DNA of 64,000 nt from Halobacillus litoralis (GCF_020524025.1 NZ_JAIVKN010000003.1:186001-250000); one strand, 5' to 3'. Positions 47,177-56,857 are shown, counted from the first letter of the stretch. Numbers and translations are program-made. Notes: generated from the sequence alone by a model not told the origin.

Positions 47177-47920
47177 TCAATCGGAAAATAAATCAAGCTG
47201 CTTCAGGAACTTTTTCGATTTTATAAAATAGCCACCGTAGCGTTCATAATATTCATCCATTATTTTCCTAAGCAGTTGCTTATTTTCATCTTTCATAGTT
47301 ATCTGGCCAAGCCGCTTTACATCCATATGTAGAAAAACCCTTAATAATTTAGGCAGAGGATCCGGCAGTCCATAAGCTTCCGGGTCGCGGTGTTTACAAC
47401 GGTAACACAGCAGACCTCCTTCCACCATAGAAAAAGAAAAGGGCCCTTCTGGATTACCACAATGCAGACAATGATCAACCACTGGAGCAAATCCTGCTTT
47501 GCGGTACATTTTAAGTTCATACATTAACGTGAGAATGTTCGGGTCTTTCCCTTCATTCATCCACAGAAACGTTTGGAGCAGCTGTTCAAAAAGAAATGGA
47601 TCCGGCTGTTTTTCATCAATGAGCTTATCGGTCAGTTCTGCAATGTAGGAGGCATATGCTGTCTTAACAATATCCTCCCGTATGGACCTCAGAGAAGAGA
47701 TCATCTCCCCTTGACTCATTGATGCCAGGCCGGATCCTGATTGAATGAGGAATGTGCCGTGGATAAACGGTTGGGTAATCGATGACATACGGCTTTTCGG
47801 CTTCTTAGCGCCTCGGGCCATTACGCCAATTTTCCCTTTTTCTCTTGTCATCATTGTTACAATTTTGTGGGTCTCCCCATAATTATTTGTTCGAATGACA
47901 AGACCTTCCACTTTGTCCAT
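47177..47920 (-). CDS. recO: DNA repair protein RecO
   Basis: A 247-residue recombination mediator with an N-terminal OB-fold (VEGLVIRTNNYGE), a helical domain, and a zinc site with CLHCGNPE and CYRCKHRD. It loads RecA on SSB-coated DNA with RecR. The ATG 47920 has AGGTGAG upstream; a TTG just before and GTG 47932 are alternatives. It lies 21 nt after yqzL in the era-yqzL-recO run. Confidence 0.93.
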   Translation of the reverse strand: MDKVEGLVIRTNNYGETHKIVTMMTREKGKIGVMARGAKKPKSRMSSITQPFIHGTFLIQSGSGLASMSQGEMISSLRSIREDIVKTAYASYIAELTDKLIDEKQPDPFLFEQLLQTFLWMNEGKDPNILTLMYELKMYRKAGFAPVVDHCLHCGNPEGPFSFSMVEGGLLCYRCKHRDPEAYGLPDPLPKLLRVFLHMDVKRLGQITMKDENKQLLRKIMDEYYERYGGYFIKSKKFLKQLDLFSD

Positions 47921-47941
47921 CAAATGGCTCACCTGCTCTAA

Positions 47942-48097
47942 TTACGGATTAAGATCATCCGTAGATATTGGTTCAGGAGAGGAAGCGAATGGATCCTGAG
48001 ACTGTTGTTGATCTTGAGACTCCAACTCTTTCATTAACAAATAAGTTTCCACACTTCCTGTCTGGCTGAAAACATTCCATGAAAGCTTGTCGCGCAC
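47942..48097 (-). CDS. yqzL: YqzL family small protein
   Basis: A 51-residue protein starting at GTG 48097, after AAAGGCGG 8 nt upstream. The core DKLSWNVFSQTGSVETYLLMKELE matches YqzL, found between era and recO in Bacillales. It has an extra Ser/Pro/Gln-rich tail of about 20 residues. Function is unknown. Longer frames reaching 48188 or 48223 run back into the spacer before era and are not supported. Confidence 0.75.
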   Translation of the reverse strand: MRDKLSWNVFSQTGSVETYLLMKELESQDQQQSQDPFASSPEPISTDDLNP

Positions 48098-48191
48098 AAG
48101 AAACACCGCCTTTCTTATATTCGCTATATGAGTATACAATTTTAGAATGCTTCCTCTTCCTGAAATCATAAGGCTTAATTTTTTCCAACCC

Positions 48192-49097
48192 TTAATATTC
48201 GTCTTCCCTGTAACCAAAATCACTTAACTGGATCTGCTTATTTCTCCAGTCTTTTTGTACTTTCACCCATAATTCTAAAAACACTTTACTTCCAAGAAGG
48301 GATTCTATATCCTTTCTCGCCCGTTTCCCAACTTCCTTCAGCATACTTCCCTGTTTACCAATGATGATGCCTTTTTGGGATTTCCGTTCTACAATAATGG
48401 CTGCCTGGATATAAACCGCGTTAGAATTTTCCCTGGGCTGGATTCCTTCGATAACAACAGCAATAGAGTGTGGGATTTCTTCACGCGTCAAATGCAATAC
48501 TTTTTCGCGGATAAATTCACTAATTACAAACCGCTCAGGGTGATCAGTAATCTGATCTTCCGGATAAAATTGCGGTCCCTCAGGTAAATGGTTTTTTAAA
48601 ACACTAATTAAGTGATTGACATTATTTCCTTCAAGTGCAGAAATTGGAATAATCCCTTCAAAATCCAGCATCTCCTTATATTGATCAATCAGCGGCAGAA
48701 GATCATCCGGATGGACTCTGTCAATTTTATTAATGATTAGAAAAACTGGTTGTTCCACACGCTGAAGACGATCGATAATGAACTGGTCTCCCCGCCCATA
48801 TCCTTCCTCCGCATTAATCATAAAAAGAACGGCGTCTACTTCATTTAAGGTGTTTTCAGCTACATTCACCATATAATCGCCAAGTTTATGCTTAGGTTTA
48901 TGAATACCAGGGGTGTCAATAAAGATAATTTGAGATTCCTTATCTGTCATAACTCCCTGTATTTTATTTCTTGTTGTTTGTGGCTTATCACTCATAATGG
49001 CAATTTTTTCGCCGATGACACGATTCATAAACGTAGATTTACCTACATTAGGACGACCGACAATTGTCACGAAGCCAGATTTAAAGTTCTCTGTCAT
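48192..49097 (-). CDS. era: GTPase Era
   Basis: A 301-residue ribosome-assembly GTPase. G1 [10 protein letters not shown]3 DTPGIHKP, G4 NKID, and a C-terminal KH RNA-binding domain ([20 protein letters not shown]) are present. It binds 16S rRNA near its 3' end. B. subtilis has cdd between dgkA and era; here a 76 nt gap holds no gene. Confidence 0.96.
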   Translation of the reverse strand: MTENFKSGFVTIVGRPNVGKSTFMNRVIGEKIAIMSDKPQTTRNKIQGVMTDKESQIIFIDTPGIHKPKHKLGDYMVNVAENTLNEVDAVLFMINAEEGYGRGDQFIIDRLQRVEQPVFLIINKIDRVHPDDLLPLIDQYKEMLDFEGIIPISALEGNNVNHLISVLKNHLPEGPQFYPEDQITDHPERFVISEFIREKVLHLTREEIPHSIAVVIEGIQPRENSNAVYIQAAIIVERKSQKGIIIGKQGSMLKEVGKRARKDIESLLGSKVFLELWVKVQKDWRNKQIQLSDFGYREDEY

Positions 49098-49173
49098 AGT
49101 TGTTCCTCCAATGATTACCTGAAAGGTGTTTCTTATTTCATTCTACTATATATCCTGGTGCGTTTCATTCCAC

Positions 49174-49554
49174 TTACAAAAAAGATAAAATTTTCGGCAG
49201 GAAGATTATTGCTCCTGTAAACACTGAACCAATGCTTACAACAAGAACAGCTCCAGCAGAGATATCCTTCACAGCCCCTGCAACAGGGTGTTGTTCTGGA
49301 GCAAGATAATCCAATAATTTTTCAACAATCGTATTTATCATTTCCAACGCCAGGACAAGGGAAATCGTAATAATAAGTACAGCCCACTCAACAGCCGACA
49401 GCCCTAAGATAACAGCGGCTAAAAGAACGAGGACTGCTGCCGAAAGATGAATTCGAAAATTCCGCTCTGTTTTCCATACAATGGTCAATCCATTCCAGGC
49501 GTACCGGAAGCCGATGGACTTTTTTTTCTTACGAACGCTGGAGTCCGAATTCAT
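49174..49554 (-). CDS. dgkA: Undecaprenol/diacylglycerol kinase
   Basis: A 126-residue integral membrane kinase of the DgkA family. In Gram-positives it phosphorylates undecaprenol for cell-wall synthesis. Three membrane helices are visible, with the active-site stretch LALEMINTIVEKLLDYL and the KDISAGAVLV motif. ATG 49554 with GAGGA upstream is preferred over frames open to 49602. It overlaps the 3' end of ybeY by 26 nt. Confidence 0.9.
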   Translation of the reverse strand: MNSDSSVRKKKKSIGFRYAWNGLTIVWKTERNFRIHLSAAVLVLLAAVILGLSAVEWAVLIITISLVLALEMINTIVEKLLDYLAPEQHPVAGAVKDISAGAVLVVSIGSVFTGAIIFLPKILSFL

Positions 49555-49999
49555 TGAGAATATCCTCTTGACGACCGAACATGGCTTTCTCGTCTTCTTC
49601 ATTCATATGATCATAGCCAAGCAGATGTAAAAAGCCATGAAGAGCAAGAAATCCAAATTCTCTTTCTAAAGAGTGCTTATATTCTTCTGCCTGTTCTTTA
49701 GCCTTATCGACAGAAATAACGATATCTCCAAGCATGAGAGGCATATTTTCATCCAATACGTTCATCTCTCCTTCGCCCATTTCCTGCATAGCAAAAGAAA
49801 TTACATCTGTTGGCTGGTCTTTCTGGCGGTAGTTTCGGTTAATTTCCTGGATCTCTTTGTTATCCACGAAGCTTACAGAAACTTCAGCATCTCCAGTAAT
49901 GCCTTCTTTTTCACCTGCGAAGCGAAGGATACGTTGTATCATATCTACAAAAGCTTCATCTACCGAATTGGTTTCATCATGGAAATCTATTGTAATCAT
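49529..49999 (-). CDS. ybeY: Endoribonuclease YbeY (rRNA maturation factor)
   Basis: A 156-residue metal-dependent RNase needed for 16S rRNA 3' maturation and ribosome quality control. The H-x3-H-x5-H zinc motif is HGFLHLLGYDH near residue 125, and SVSFVDNKEIQEINRNYR is also conserved. ATG 49999 follows GGGAGG. It is first in the ybeY-dgkA unit; the pgpH gene normally in front is missing. Confidence 0.94.
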   Translation of the reverse strand: MITIDFHDETNSVDEAFVDMIQRILRFAGEKEGITGDAEVSVSFVDNKEIQEINRNYRQKDQPTDVISFAMQEMGEGEMNVLDENMPLMLGDIVISVDKAKEQAEEYKHSLEREFGFLALHGFLHLLGYDHMNEEDEKAMFGRQEDILNEFGLQRS

Positions 50000-50530
50000 A
50001 ATAATGCCTCCCTAAGTATTGCGTTCTATATCGCATGTACCAACTTACTTATATTCATAAACATTTTGCCCTCACCTGGTAACATGGCTTAAGTTAAGAG
50101 TAGTCTTCCACATAAGGCCAGTACTCTTCCGCTTTATTGCTTTAATGAATGATCAAGCAGACAGTATACAACCTGCATTTTTTAGAGAAGAACACTTCAA
50201 GCCATCCGAACTCCCTGTGACATCAGGAAGGCGGGAATACAGCTGCAATGATCAACGATTAAGCGCTCCCTATCCGATTATTTCTTGTTTAAGCCTTTCA
50301 CAAAGTGGGTCCTTTCATGCTCCTGTTCTACAGAGACCACGTCTTAAAATGCTGTCAGTTTGAGTATATACAATCGAAGGACGAAGCGCAAAAAAGCTAC
50401 GTTCCTCATCTCAATTTTAATTACTGAATAAAGTGGAGTTTATGGATTTTTATATTCCTATAAATACCCTTACTTTACGATATCTTTGTGTTCATAGTTA
50501 AACCCTGATCATTTAATCCTTGCAGACACA
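50000..50530. other. Gene-free gap where pgpH is expected
   Basis: About 530 nt between ybeY and phoH. I see no convincing open frame; a 72-codon plus-strand frame (50145-50363) has no ribosome site or family resemblance. In B. subtilis this place holds pgpH (yqfF), a 700-residue c-di-AMP phosphodiesterase. I find no HD motif remnant by eye. The region must hold the ybeY promoter, but none is obvious. Confidence 0.5.
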
Positions 50531-50557
50531 TAAAATAAGACCCACAGAATGGGTCTT
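50531..50557 (-). terminator. Terminator at the end of phoH
   Basis: AAGACCCA...TGGGTCTT followed by an ATTTTA tail; the stem begins inside the phoH stop codon, so yqfC-yqfD-phoH end here. Confidence 0.85.
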
Positions 50558-51518
50558 ACTGAGGGTCTTTGTCATAAGCATCGATAATTCGTTGAACTAG
50601 AGGGTGTCTAACTACGTCAGTTTGATCTAAATGAATAAATTCAGATCCTTTCACCTTAGATAGTCTTTCCTCCGCTACACGCAGACCTGACTTAACTCCT
50701 TTTGGCAGATCTACTTGTGTAATGTCTCCAGTAATAATCATCTTTGAACCAAACCCTAAACGGGTCAGAAACATCTTCATTTGTTCAGGGGTCGTATTTT
50801 GGGCCTCATCCAGAATAGCAAAGGCGTCATCTAATGTACGTCCTCTCATATAAGCAAGAGGGGCAATTTCAATGGTCCCTCTGTCAATGAGTCGGGCTGT
50901 ATGTTCTGCACCAAACACGTCATGCAGCGAATCATATAGCGGACGTAAATAAGGATCTACCTTTTCTTTCAAATCACCCGGTAGAAACCCTAGACTCTCT
51001 CCTGCTTCAACAGCTGGGCGGGTAAGAATAATTCGTTTAACGTCACCATTCTTCAACGCATTTACTGCCATAATAACAGCGAGGTATGTCTTTCCGGTGC
51101 CGGCTGGACCAATCCCAAAAACTAAGTCGTTATTTTTTATGGCAGCTACATAATTTCGTTGACCGAGTGTTTTAACACGAATGGATTTACCTTTGGAGTT
51201 TTTTGTTATTTCATCTTCAAATAAAGCTTCAAATTGATTGATTTTCCCTTTTTTAGCTAACTCTACAGCATACACGATGTCCCTTTCGGTAATCGTCAGG
51301 CCCTTGCGGATAATAGCAAGCACACTGAGCAGGATATCTTCTGCTAACTGAACATGTTCTGCCTGGCCGGAAATACGCACTTGTTCTCCGCGGGAAATGA
51401 TGGTGACCTGTAATTTTTCCTCAATTTGTTTGAGATTACGATCTTCTGTGCCGAATAAGGCTAAAGCTTCTGTTGTGTTATCTAATTGAATGTCCATCGT
51501 TTTTAAATCTGCTGGCAT
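50556..51518 (-). CDS. phoH: PhoH-like ATPase
   Basis: A 320-residue PhoH-type P-loop ATPase. A KH-like N-terminal RNA-binding region (residues 10-70) precedes Walker A GPAGTGKTYLAV and Walker B AILDEAQNTT. It is usually linked with YbeY and RNA handling. ATG 51518 has GGAGA 6 nt upstream and lies 2 nt after the yqfD stop. The last gene of its operon here. Confidence 0.93.
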   Translation of the reverse strand: MPADLKTMDIQLDNTTEALALFGTEDRNLKQIEEKLQVTIISRGEQVRISGQAEHVQLAEDILLSVLAIIRKGLTITERDIVYAVELAKKGKINQFEALFEDEITKNSKGKSIRVKTLGQRNYVAAIKNNDLVFGIGPAGTGKTYLAVIMAVNALKNGDVKRIILTRPAVEAGESLGFLPGDLKEKVDPYLRPLYDSLHDVFGAEHTARLIDRGTIEIAPLAYMRGRTLDDAFAILDEAQNTTPEQMKMFLTRLGFGSKMIITGDITQVDLPKGVKSGLRVAEERLSKVKGSEFIHLDQTDVVRHPLVQRIIDAYDKDPQ

Positions 51519-51520
51519 AC

Positions 51521-52702
51521 TCAATCTCCTTGGCTAAAATACTTGGTTTCTGCTATATTTTCATAAACTTTGTACAATAGGATTAATTTTACTTTACCAT
51601 TCTCCTCATCAAGGTGCAAAACTTTTTCTTCCTTGATTTCCGCCTCTTGATCCAACTCCTGGATCAGACTGTTCCGAGCGGAAGTAAGCCCCAGCTCTTT
51701 AATCTCTTTTTTTGAGGATTCGTAAGCTTTAGGGTCGATGGAATAGTAATTCACCGTTTTCATATAGACGGGGCTCTGAACCCCGAAAACACTCCATTTA
51801 GAATCATGTTGCTCTTCCCTGACTCCTTCTTCTTCAGCGCGCCACCATCCCCAAACGGGGAAATGGACCTTTCCCACCTGTATTTGATACTCTTTCTCCA
51901 TCGTACCATCTGTTAAAATGAGCACCTGTTTCATAGGAAGTGTCTGCTCTACCCTATACCATGTTTCTGCAATCACTTCCCCTTCTGAATGAACAAACGA
52001 CTCTCCCTCTTCTACAAGCTGTCCTGTAGCAAGTACCTGCCCTTTTTTCACAACATCATGAACAGAGACAACTGGTCGTCCTTTTTTAATGAACGTTTCC
52101 ACGACCATTCCTTTCTTGGCAGCCACTAAATTAGAAGGACGGTCGTTGACATCTGTATCATACCTGGTCTTTTCCACTCCATAGAGATGGTAGCTTGTCC
52201 CTTGCTTTTTCACACCAATCCACAATAAATCCGGGATGTCATCAAGAAGGTTCTGCTGAATTTCATTCGGATCTTTCATCCCTATTGTTAGTTTTCCAGG
52301 GGACACACCATAACTATTCAATTTACTTTCCACATCCGCCTCCAACTCGGGTGTCAGCCCCTCCACTTTAATTGACCATAAGGTATTGGCTAATAGGAAT
52401 ATGACAGCTACAGCCGCTAAAAAAGCCACTAATAACGATACCCTTTTCAATAGATGCTGAAAGATAAACGGAATCCCTTTCCCATCTTTAATGGATAGTC
52501 TGCATCGATATTTTTTCCTCAAACGTCTGAGTATCGCCCAATCTTTAAGACGGATAGTGAAAACCACTTTATTATTGTCCACTCTTTTTAAATTCGAAAT
52601 GTGGCATCCATGTCTGGTACAGGCTTGAAGAAAAGGTTCAATTAATGTACCTTCCGCCTCTACGGTCATGATTCCTTGCAGGAAATCATGCTGGTTTCTC
52701 AT
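51521..52702 (-). CDS. yqfD: Sporulation protein YqfD
   Basis: A 393-residue sporulation protein of the YqfD/SpoIV-type family. A cytosolic N-terminal part (about 1-85), one membrane helix (about 90-112), and a large outer domain with VSVHDVVKKGQVLATG like a biotinyl-hairpin fold. In B. subtilis yqfC-yqfD are sigma-E dependent and support forespore engulfment or coat formation. Overlaps yqfC by 4 nt (ATGA). Confidence 0.92.
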   Translation of the reverse strand: MRNQHDFLQGIMTVEAEGTLIEPFLQACTRHGCHISNLKRVDNNKVVFTIRLKDWAILRRLRKKYRCRLSIKDGKGIPFIFQHLLKRVSLLVAFLAAVAVIFLLANTLWSIKVEGLTPELEADVESKLNSYGVSPGKLTIGMKDPNEIQQNLLDDIPDLLWIGVKKQGTSYHLYGVEKTRYDTDVNDRPSNLVAAKKGMVVETFIKKGRPVVSVHDVVKKGQVLATGQLVEEGESFVHSEGEVIAETWYRVEQTLPMKQVLILTDGTMEKEYQIQVGKVHFPVWGWWRAEEEGVREEQHDSKWSVFGVQSPVYMKTVNYYSIDPKAYESSKKEIKELGLTSARNSLIQELDQEAEIKEEKVLHLDEENGKVKLILLYKVYENIAETKYFSQGD

Positions 52703-52998
52703 GTGCTCCCCCCTTTAGAATCAGGAAAGAACTCCACAGATTTCAACTCACCCTCTAAAAGGAGTTCTTCTTTCAGCATCATCTTAACGCCTAAGTCTTT
52801 ACCGAGGATTCTCACTTGACCTTTCTTATATTGGATTCTTACTTCTGTATCTGAAAAGTGTAGGAGGCCCGTGTGATTTTCTATGTACACGTGGATGGAT
52901 CCTATGGTTGTAATTCTGGGTAAATCCAACATAACGTCGGATGGCAGATCAAAGTAACGACCAATCCAAGCACGAATCTGCTGTTGCCATTTTGACAT
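52699..52998 (-). CDS. yqfC: Sporulation protein YqfC
   Basis: A 99-residue YabP/YqfC-family protein expressed in the mother cell in B. subtilis. LDLPRITTIGSIHVYIENHTG and KGQVRILGKDLGVKMMLKEE are the family patterns. ATG 52998 has a run of G-rich SD-like sequence upstream. It begins the yqfC-yqfD-phoH unit directly after an upstream terminator. Its presence shows a sporulating organism. Confidence 0.9.
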   Translation of the reverse strand: MSKWQQQIRAWIGRYFDLPSDVMLDLPRITTIGSIHVYIENHTGLLHFSDTEVRIQYKKGQVRILGKDLGVKMMLKEELLLEGELKSVEFFPDSKGGST

Positions 52999-53027
52999 GC
53001 GACGCCCCCCCTTCTTTTCATTTATAC

Positions 53028-53066
53028 GAAAAACGCACGAATTGTATCACTACAATTCGTGCGTTT
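53028..53066 (-). terminator. Terminator of the yqeZ-floA-yqfB operon
   Basis: AAACGCACGAATTGTA...TACAATTCGTGCGTTT, a 16 bp perfect stem followed by a T-rich tail on the minus strand. Confidence 0.92.
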
Positions 53067-53068
53067 CC

Positions 53069-53581
53069 CTATCTTTTTCGAGGATGAGTGCTGTGAGGCT
53101 TATGAGCTCGGGGTGGCCCTAACACCTCTCGCATTAAAATTCCTTCAGCCAGACGCTTTTTATCCCATTTTTTTGCACTTTCAATAAGCGGCCCGTCTAT
53201 AGAAAGTTGACGAGGAGTATCCTTGGCATACTTCTTATTCCGATTCCCATGAGATTGAGGGGCTTCATCAATCTTGTCATAAGAATAGGCTTGAATAGGA
53301 TCCGCTTCCTGAGCACCTCCGGAAAGTTCATCCATCCGCTTTTTCTTTTCTTCATAGTACTCATTTAGCCGCTCTTCCCCTGTTTTCATCCTTGGTTCTT
53401 CCGGTTTTTCTATTGACCGGGGACCACTCGGATAAGATGAGGGGGAGGGGGCGTTATTTTTTTCCCGTTTTTGTTTAGTTTCCTTTTCTTTCGTCATCCC
53501 GCTGAACCAGCTGACAATACCGCCAATGACTGCCGCGAGAATAAGAAAGTTACTGAAAATAAGTTCAAGAAGATCTCCCAT
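53069..53581 (-). CDS. yqfB: Unknown protein in flotillin operon (YqfB position)
   Basis: A 170-residue protein with an N-terminal membrane segment (about residues 4-26), then a long charged, low-complexity cytosolic part rich in Lys/Glu/Pro, ending in a conserved-looking LAEGILMREVLGPPRAHKPH. I do not recognise a catalytic domain. It is third in the sigma-W type operon after floA, where B. subtilis has yqfB, so a flotillin-related role is inferred. ATG 53581 is 28 nt after the floA stop. Confidence 0.75.
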   Translation of the reverse strand: MGDLLELIFSNFLILAAVIGGIVSWFSGMTKEKETKQKREKNNAPSPSSYPSGPRSIEKPEEPRMKTGEERLNEYYEEKKKRMDELSGGAQEADPIQAYSYDKIDEAPQSHGNRNKKYAKDTPRQLSIDGPLIESAKKWDKKRLAEGILMREVLGPPRAHKPHSTHPRKR

Positions 53582-53609
53582 GCAAATTCTCCTTTTAAGT
53601 GATCAAGGA

Positions 53610-54599
53610 TTAACTGTCTTCTTCGCCTTCTTCATCAGACATCTTACCTAAAGTGTTTCTCATATCTGTATCGGCATTAATGTTCTGATAGTTCATATAA
53701 TCCATGACCCCCATTTTCCCGGATCGTAATGCTTCGGCAAGGGCTTGAGGAACTTGAGCTTCTGCTTCCACAACTTTCGCCTGCATTTCTTGTACGCGGG
53801 CCCGCATTTCCTGTTCTTGGGCAATCGCCATAGCCCGGCGTTCTTCAGCTTTCGCCTGAGCGATATTCTTATCTGCTTCAGCCTGGTCTGTTTGAAGAAT
53901 AGCGCCGATATTCTTACCAATATCAATGTCCGCGATATCTATGGATAAAATCTCAAACGCTGTCCCGGCATCTAATCCTTTCCCTAAGACGTTTTGTGAA
54001 ATACGATCAGGATTTTCCAAAACTTTATTATGATTTTCACTAGAACCGATGGTAGATACAATTCCCTCACCTACACGGGCAATGACAGTATCTTCGCCGG
54101 CACCACCGACAAGACGATCGATGTTTGCTCTTACAGTAATACGCGCTTTCGCTTTAACTTCAATGCCATCCATTGCAACACCCGCAATAAATGGCGTTTC
54201 AATTACCTTTGGATTAACACTCATCTGTACAGCTTCGAGAACGTCACGTCCAGCCAGATCAATGGCTGCACAGCGCTCAAAGCTTAACTCGATGTTTGCA
54301 CGTTGTGCAGCGATGAGAGCATTCACTACACGGTCTACATTTCCTCCTGCAAGGTAATGGCTTTCCAATTGATTGGTATTTACATTAACGCCTGCTTTAT
54401 GAGCTTTAATTAAAGGATTAATGACGCGGGAAGGGATAACACGTCTTAACCGCATCCCAACTAATGTAAAGATATTAATTTTCACTCCGGCTGCCAAGGC
54501 ACTGATCCAGAGCATGACCGGGATAAATGTGAACAATACAGCTATTACAATAATAATGACACCAATAATTATTATCGGCATGAGTTCTTGAAGGGTCAT
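53610..54599 (-). CDS. floA: Flotillin-like protein FloA
   Basis: A 329-residue SPFH-domain scaffold of functional membrane microdomains. An N-terminal membrane hairpin (about residues 6-30) is followed by the SPFH domain ([19 protein letters not shown] to [11 protein letters not shown]) and a coiled-coil EA-rich tail ([20 protein letters not shown]). Length matches B. subtilis YqfA (331). It overlaps yqeZ by 4 nt. The operon has a sigma-W promoter. Confidence 0.95.
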   Translation of the reverse strand: MTLQELMPIIIIGVIIIVIAVLFTFIPVMLWISALAAGVKINIFTLVGMRLRRVIPSRVINPLIKAHKAGVNVNTNQLESHYLAGGNVDRVVNALIAAQRANIELSFERCAAIDLAGRDVLEAVQMSVNPKVIETPFIAGVAMDGIEVKAKARITVRANIDRLVGGAGEDTVIARVGEGIVSTIGSSENHNKVLENPDRISQNVLGKGLDAGTAFEILSIDIADIDIGKNIGAILQTDQAEADKNIAQAKAEERRAMAIAQEQEMRARVQEMQAKVVEAEAQVPQALAEALRSGKMGVMDYMNYQNINADTDMRNTLGKMSDEEGEEDS

Positions 54600-55954
54600 T
54601 CTGTTTCCTCCTCTAATTCATCTTTTTTTAATTCTCGAACAACAATACGAGAACCTTCTGTTTTCATTATTTTCACGTGCTTATTAACTGGTACAAATCC
54701 GCCTTCAGTTACTACATCCAAACGTTCGCCGTCAAAATCTGCGGTACCCGACGGCCTGAGAGGTGTCAACGACTTACCCTCTAAACCAATTAGATCAAGT
54801 CGGTTAACCGAAGATACATATCCTTTTTCCGCGGAAGTCGAGTCATTAAGAATGACATGACGGAAGAACCCTCTTTCCAAGCCCATCGTTTTGAAAAGAA
54901 TCACCGATACGACAATGGTCACCAGTAAAGCAATTCCTAAACTCATAGCCATATGCCCCATATCCGCTGAAGATAACATGAGTGAAGATACAATGGCGAT
55001 GATACCGGCAATACCAGCAATCCCGCCCGGAAGGAAAAACTCAGCAATTACAAGTCCTATGCCGAGAACCAGCAGGATGATAGCTTCGTAACCAGCAAGT
55101 CCTGCGACAATATGTCCGTAAAAGAAAAGGACAAGTGCAAGGACCCCCATGGTGCCTGGAATACCAAATCCAGGGGAATAAAGCTCAACAACAAGCCCTA
55201 GACTTGCGACCGATAATAATATCGGTATAACCACAGGATCTGTTAAGAACCGCGCAATATTTTCTGAAAGTGTCGGGTTCTGTTCAACAATTTCTGCATC
55301 AGATAATTGAAGCTCATTCAACAATTCGTTACGATCATCAACAATTCCTTCTGCATACCCGACTTCCAGCGCTTCTTTTGGACCCAGCGTTAAAAACTCC
55401 CCTTCTGCTGCTCCGTATTCTGGAAGGTCAATGCTGCTGTCTGCCATAGCTCTCGCATAAAGGGGGTCACGCCCATTTGCTTCTGCAGCGGCCACCATAG
55501 AGGAGATCCAGGCTGATTGGGCTTTTTTGTCTGCTGCCGTTCCATCTGAATTAATGACTCCGGATGCCCCCATTGTGGCTTGAGGTTTCATATAAATCTC
55601 ATCTGCATTTAAAGCAATGTAGGAACCAGCCGAATAAGCCCTGTTCGTAACAAAAGCGCTATTTGGAATATCAAGTCCTTGAAAAATTTCCCCTATCTCC
55701 CCTGCCGCATCGACACGGCCTCCAGGTGTATCCACTTCAAATATGATATGATCCACACCACTTTCCCTGGCTTCTTTTGTCGTGCGCTTTAAGAAAGCGG
55801 CCATTCCTCTTTCAACTGTATTTTCGACCGGAATAACATAGACAGTGTCTCCTTCACCATCTGCGTGGGTTTTATCGGAAAGATCGAAAAAGAATAGACC
55901 CCCGGCTATAAAGATGAGTGAGACCCATAAAAATATACGCCAAGAACGTTTCAT
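54596..55954 (-). CDS. yqeZ: NfeD-family membrane serine protease YqeZ
   Basis: A 452-residue protein with signal sequence, then a ClpP-like serine protease domain ([14 protein letters not shown]; catalytic serine in [20 protein letters not shown]), four membrane helices (about 235-375), and a C-terminal OB-fold NfeD domain ([19 protein letters not shown]). It works beside the flotillin. Its upstream sigma-W-like promoter is at 56000-56028. Its stop overlaps the floA start by 4 nt. Confidence 0.92.
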   Translation of the reverse strand: MKRSWRIFLWVSLIFIAGGLFFFDLSDKTHADGEGDTVYVIPVENTVERGMAAFLKRTTKEARESGVDHIIFEVDTPGGRVDAAGEIGEIFQGLDIPNSAFVTNRAYSAGSYIALNADEIYMKPQATMGASGVINSDGTAADKKAQSAWISSMVAAAEANGRDPLYARAMADSSIDLPEYGAAEGEFLTLGPKEALEVGYAEGIVDDRNELLNELQLSDAEIVEQNPTLSENIARFLTDPVVIPILLSVASLGLVVELYSPGFGIPGTMGVLALVLFFYGHIVAGLAGYEAIILLVLGIGLVIAEFFLPGGIAGIAGIIAIVSSLMLSSADMGHMAMSLGIALLVTIVVSVILFKTMGLERGFFRHVILNDSTSAEKGYVSSVNRLDLIGLEGKSLTPLRPSGTADFDGERLDVVTEGGFVPVNKHVKIMKTEGSRIVVRELKKDELEEETE

Positions 55955-55999
55955 CCACCTTTCACCTCCCTATGTGTAGCTTCCCCATCGAATAGTACG

Positions 56000-56028
56000 T
56001 ATACGACCAGACATGCTGAATGGTTTCA
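56000..56028 (-). promoter_or_regulatory. Sigma-W promoter of the yqeZ-floA-yqfB operon
   Basis: On the minus strand TGAAAC (56028-56023), a 17 nt spacer and CGTATA (56005-56000), matching the sigma-W consensus TGAAAC-N16/17-CGTA. It ends 46 nt before the yqeZ start. The same operon is sigma-W controlled in B. subtilis, which supports the call. Confidence 0.85.
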
Positions 56029-56182
56029 AAAAAATAAAAGTTTATTCCAAGAAGAATCCATCTTTCATTGGATGGAGGCCTCTTGAATCTTGATGACTCC
56101 CTTATTAAGGCACATAAGCAGCTATCAGGTTTTCTATTTCTCGTCATCATGGAAAGGAACGTACCCAGGATATCAGACATAT

Positions 56183-56213
56183 AAAAAGACCTCTCTTTAC
56201 AGAGAGGCCTTTA
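56183..56213 (-). terminator. Terminator after yqeY
   Basis: AAAGGCCTCTCT...AGAGAGGTCTTT then T-run on the minus strand. Confidence 0.88.
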
Positions 56214-56216
56214 TAT

Positions 56217-56663
56217 TTAAGATAGTTGGTGAAGAACGAGCTTATTGACCTTGGATCCGTCGGCCCTGCCTTTTACTTTAGGCATGACGGCACTCATGAC
56301 TTTACCCATATCACTCTTAGAAGTAGCACCTACTTCTTCGACCGTTTCTTGAACGATCTGCTTGAGTTCTTCATCTGTCAGCTGTTTCGGCATATATACT
56401 TGTAAAATTTCTATTTCACGCTCGAGTCCTTCTACAAGATCTTCACGTCCAGCTTCTTTGAATTCATGGAGGGAATCATTTCTCTGCTTTACCTCTCGGG
56501 ATAAAACAGTCAATTCTTCTTCTTCAGATAATGAGTCTTTCCCCAGTTTAATGGCTTCATTCTGCAATGAAGCTCTGACCATACGGATCGTGGATAATTT
56601 TTCTTTATCCCGAGCCTTCATGGCAGTTTTCATATCCTGAGTCAGACGGTCTGTTATTGTCAT
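56217..56663 (-). CDS. yqeY: GatB/YqeY domain protein
   Basis: A 148-residue protein resembling the tRNA-binding tail of the GatB amidotransferase subunit. Two helical parts are seen: [20 protein letters not shown]-like N-terminal bundle and [20 protein letters not shown] at the C-terminus, as in the YqeY family. Function is likely RNA/tRNA related. It begins 20 nt after rpsU and shares its promoter. Confidence 0.9.
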   Translation of the reverse strand: MTITDRLTQDMKTAMKARDKEKLSTIRMVRASLQNEAIKLGKDSLSEEEELTVLSREVKQRNDSLHEFKEAGREDLVEGLEREIEILQVYMPKQLTDEELKQIVQETVEEVGATSKSDMGKVMSAVMPKVKGRADGSKVNKLVLHQLS

Positions 56664-56683
56664 CTCTTCAACACCCTCTTAGA

Positions 56684-56857
56684 TTACTTACGCTTTCTAG
56701 CCGCCTCAGACTTTTTCTTACGGCGTACGCTAGGCTTATCGTAATATTCACGTTTACGATATTCCGCTAATGTACCACTTTTTGATACATCACGCTTAAA
56801 GCGACGAAGAGCATCTTCAAGAGACTCGTTTTTACGAACGCGAGTTGTTTTTGACAT
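56684..56857 (-). CDS. rpsU: 30S ribosomal protein S21
   Basis: A 57-residue very basic small-subunit protein, [20 protein letters not shown] at the start and a [11 protein letters not shown] tail. S21 sits near the 3' end of 16S rRNA and helps initiation. ATG 56857 follows GGAGGGAGGG. First gene of rpsU-yqeY, with a strong promoter upstream and a GC-rich hairpin in the leader. Confidence 0.96.
   Translation of the reverse strand: MSKTTRVRKNESLEDALRRFKRDVSKSGTLAEYRKREYYDKPSVRRKKKSEAARKRK

Noticed and set aside
50145-50363. 72-codon plus-strand open frame in the phoH-ybeY gap
   Set aside because: No ribosome site, no recognisable protein pattern, and composition typical of chance frames.
55962-56180. 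72-codon minus-strand frame upstream of yqeZ
   Set aside because: It covers the sigma-W promoter and leader of yqeZ; no SD and no protein-like pattern.
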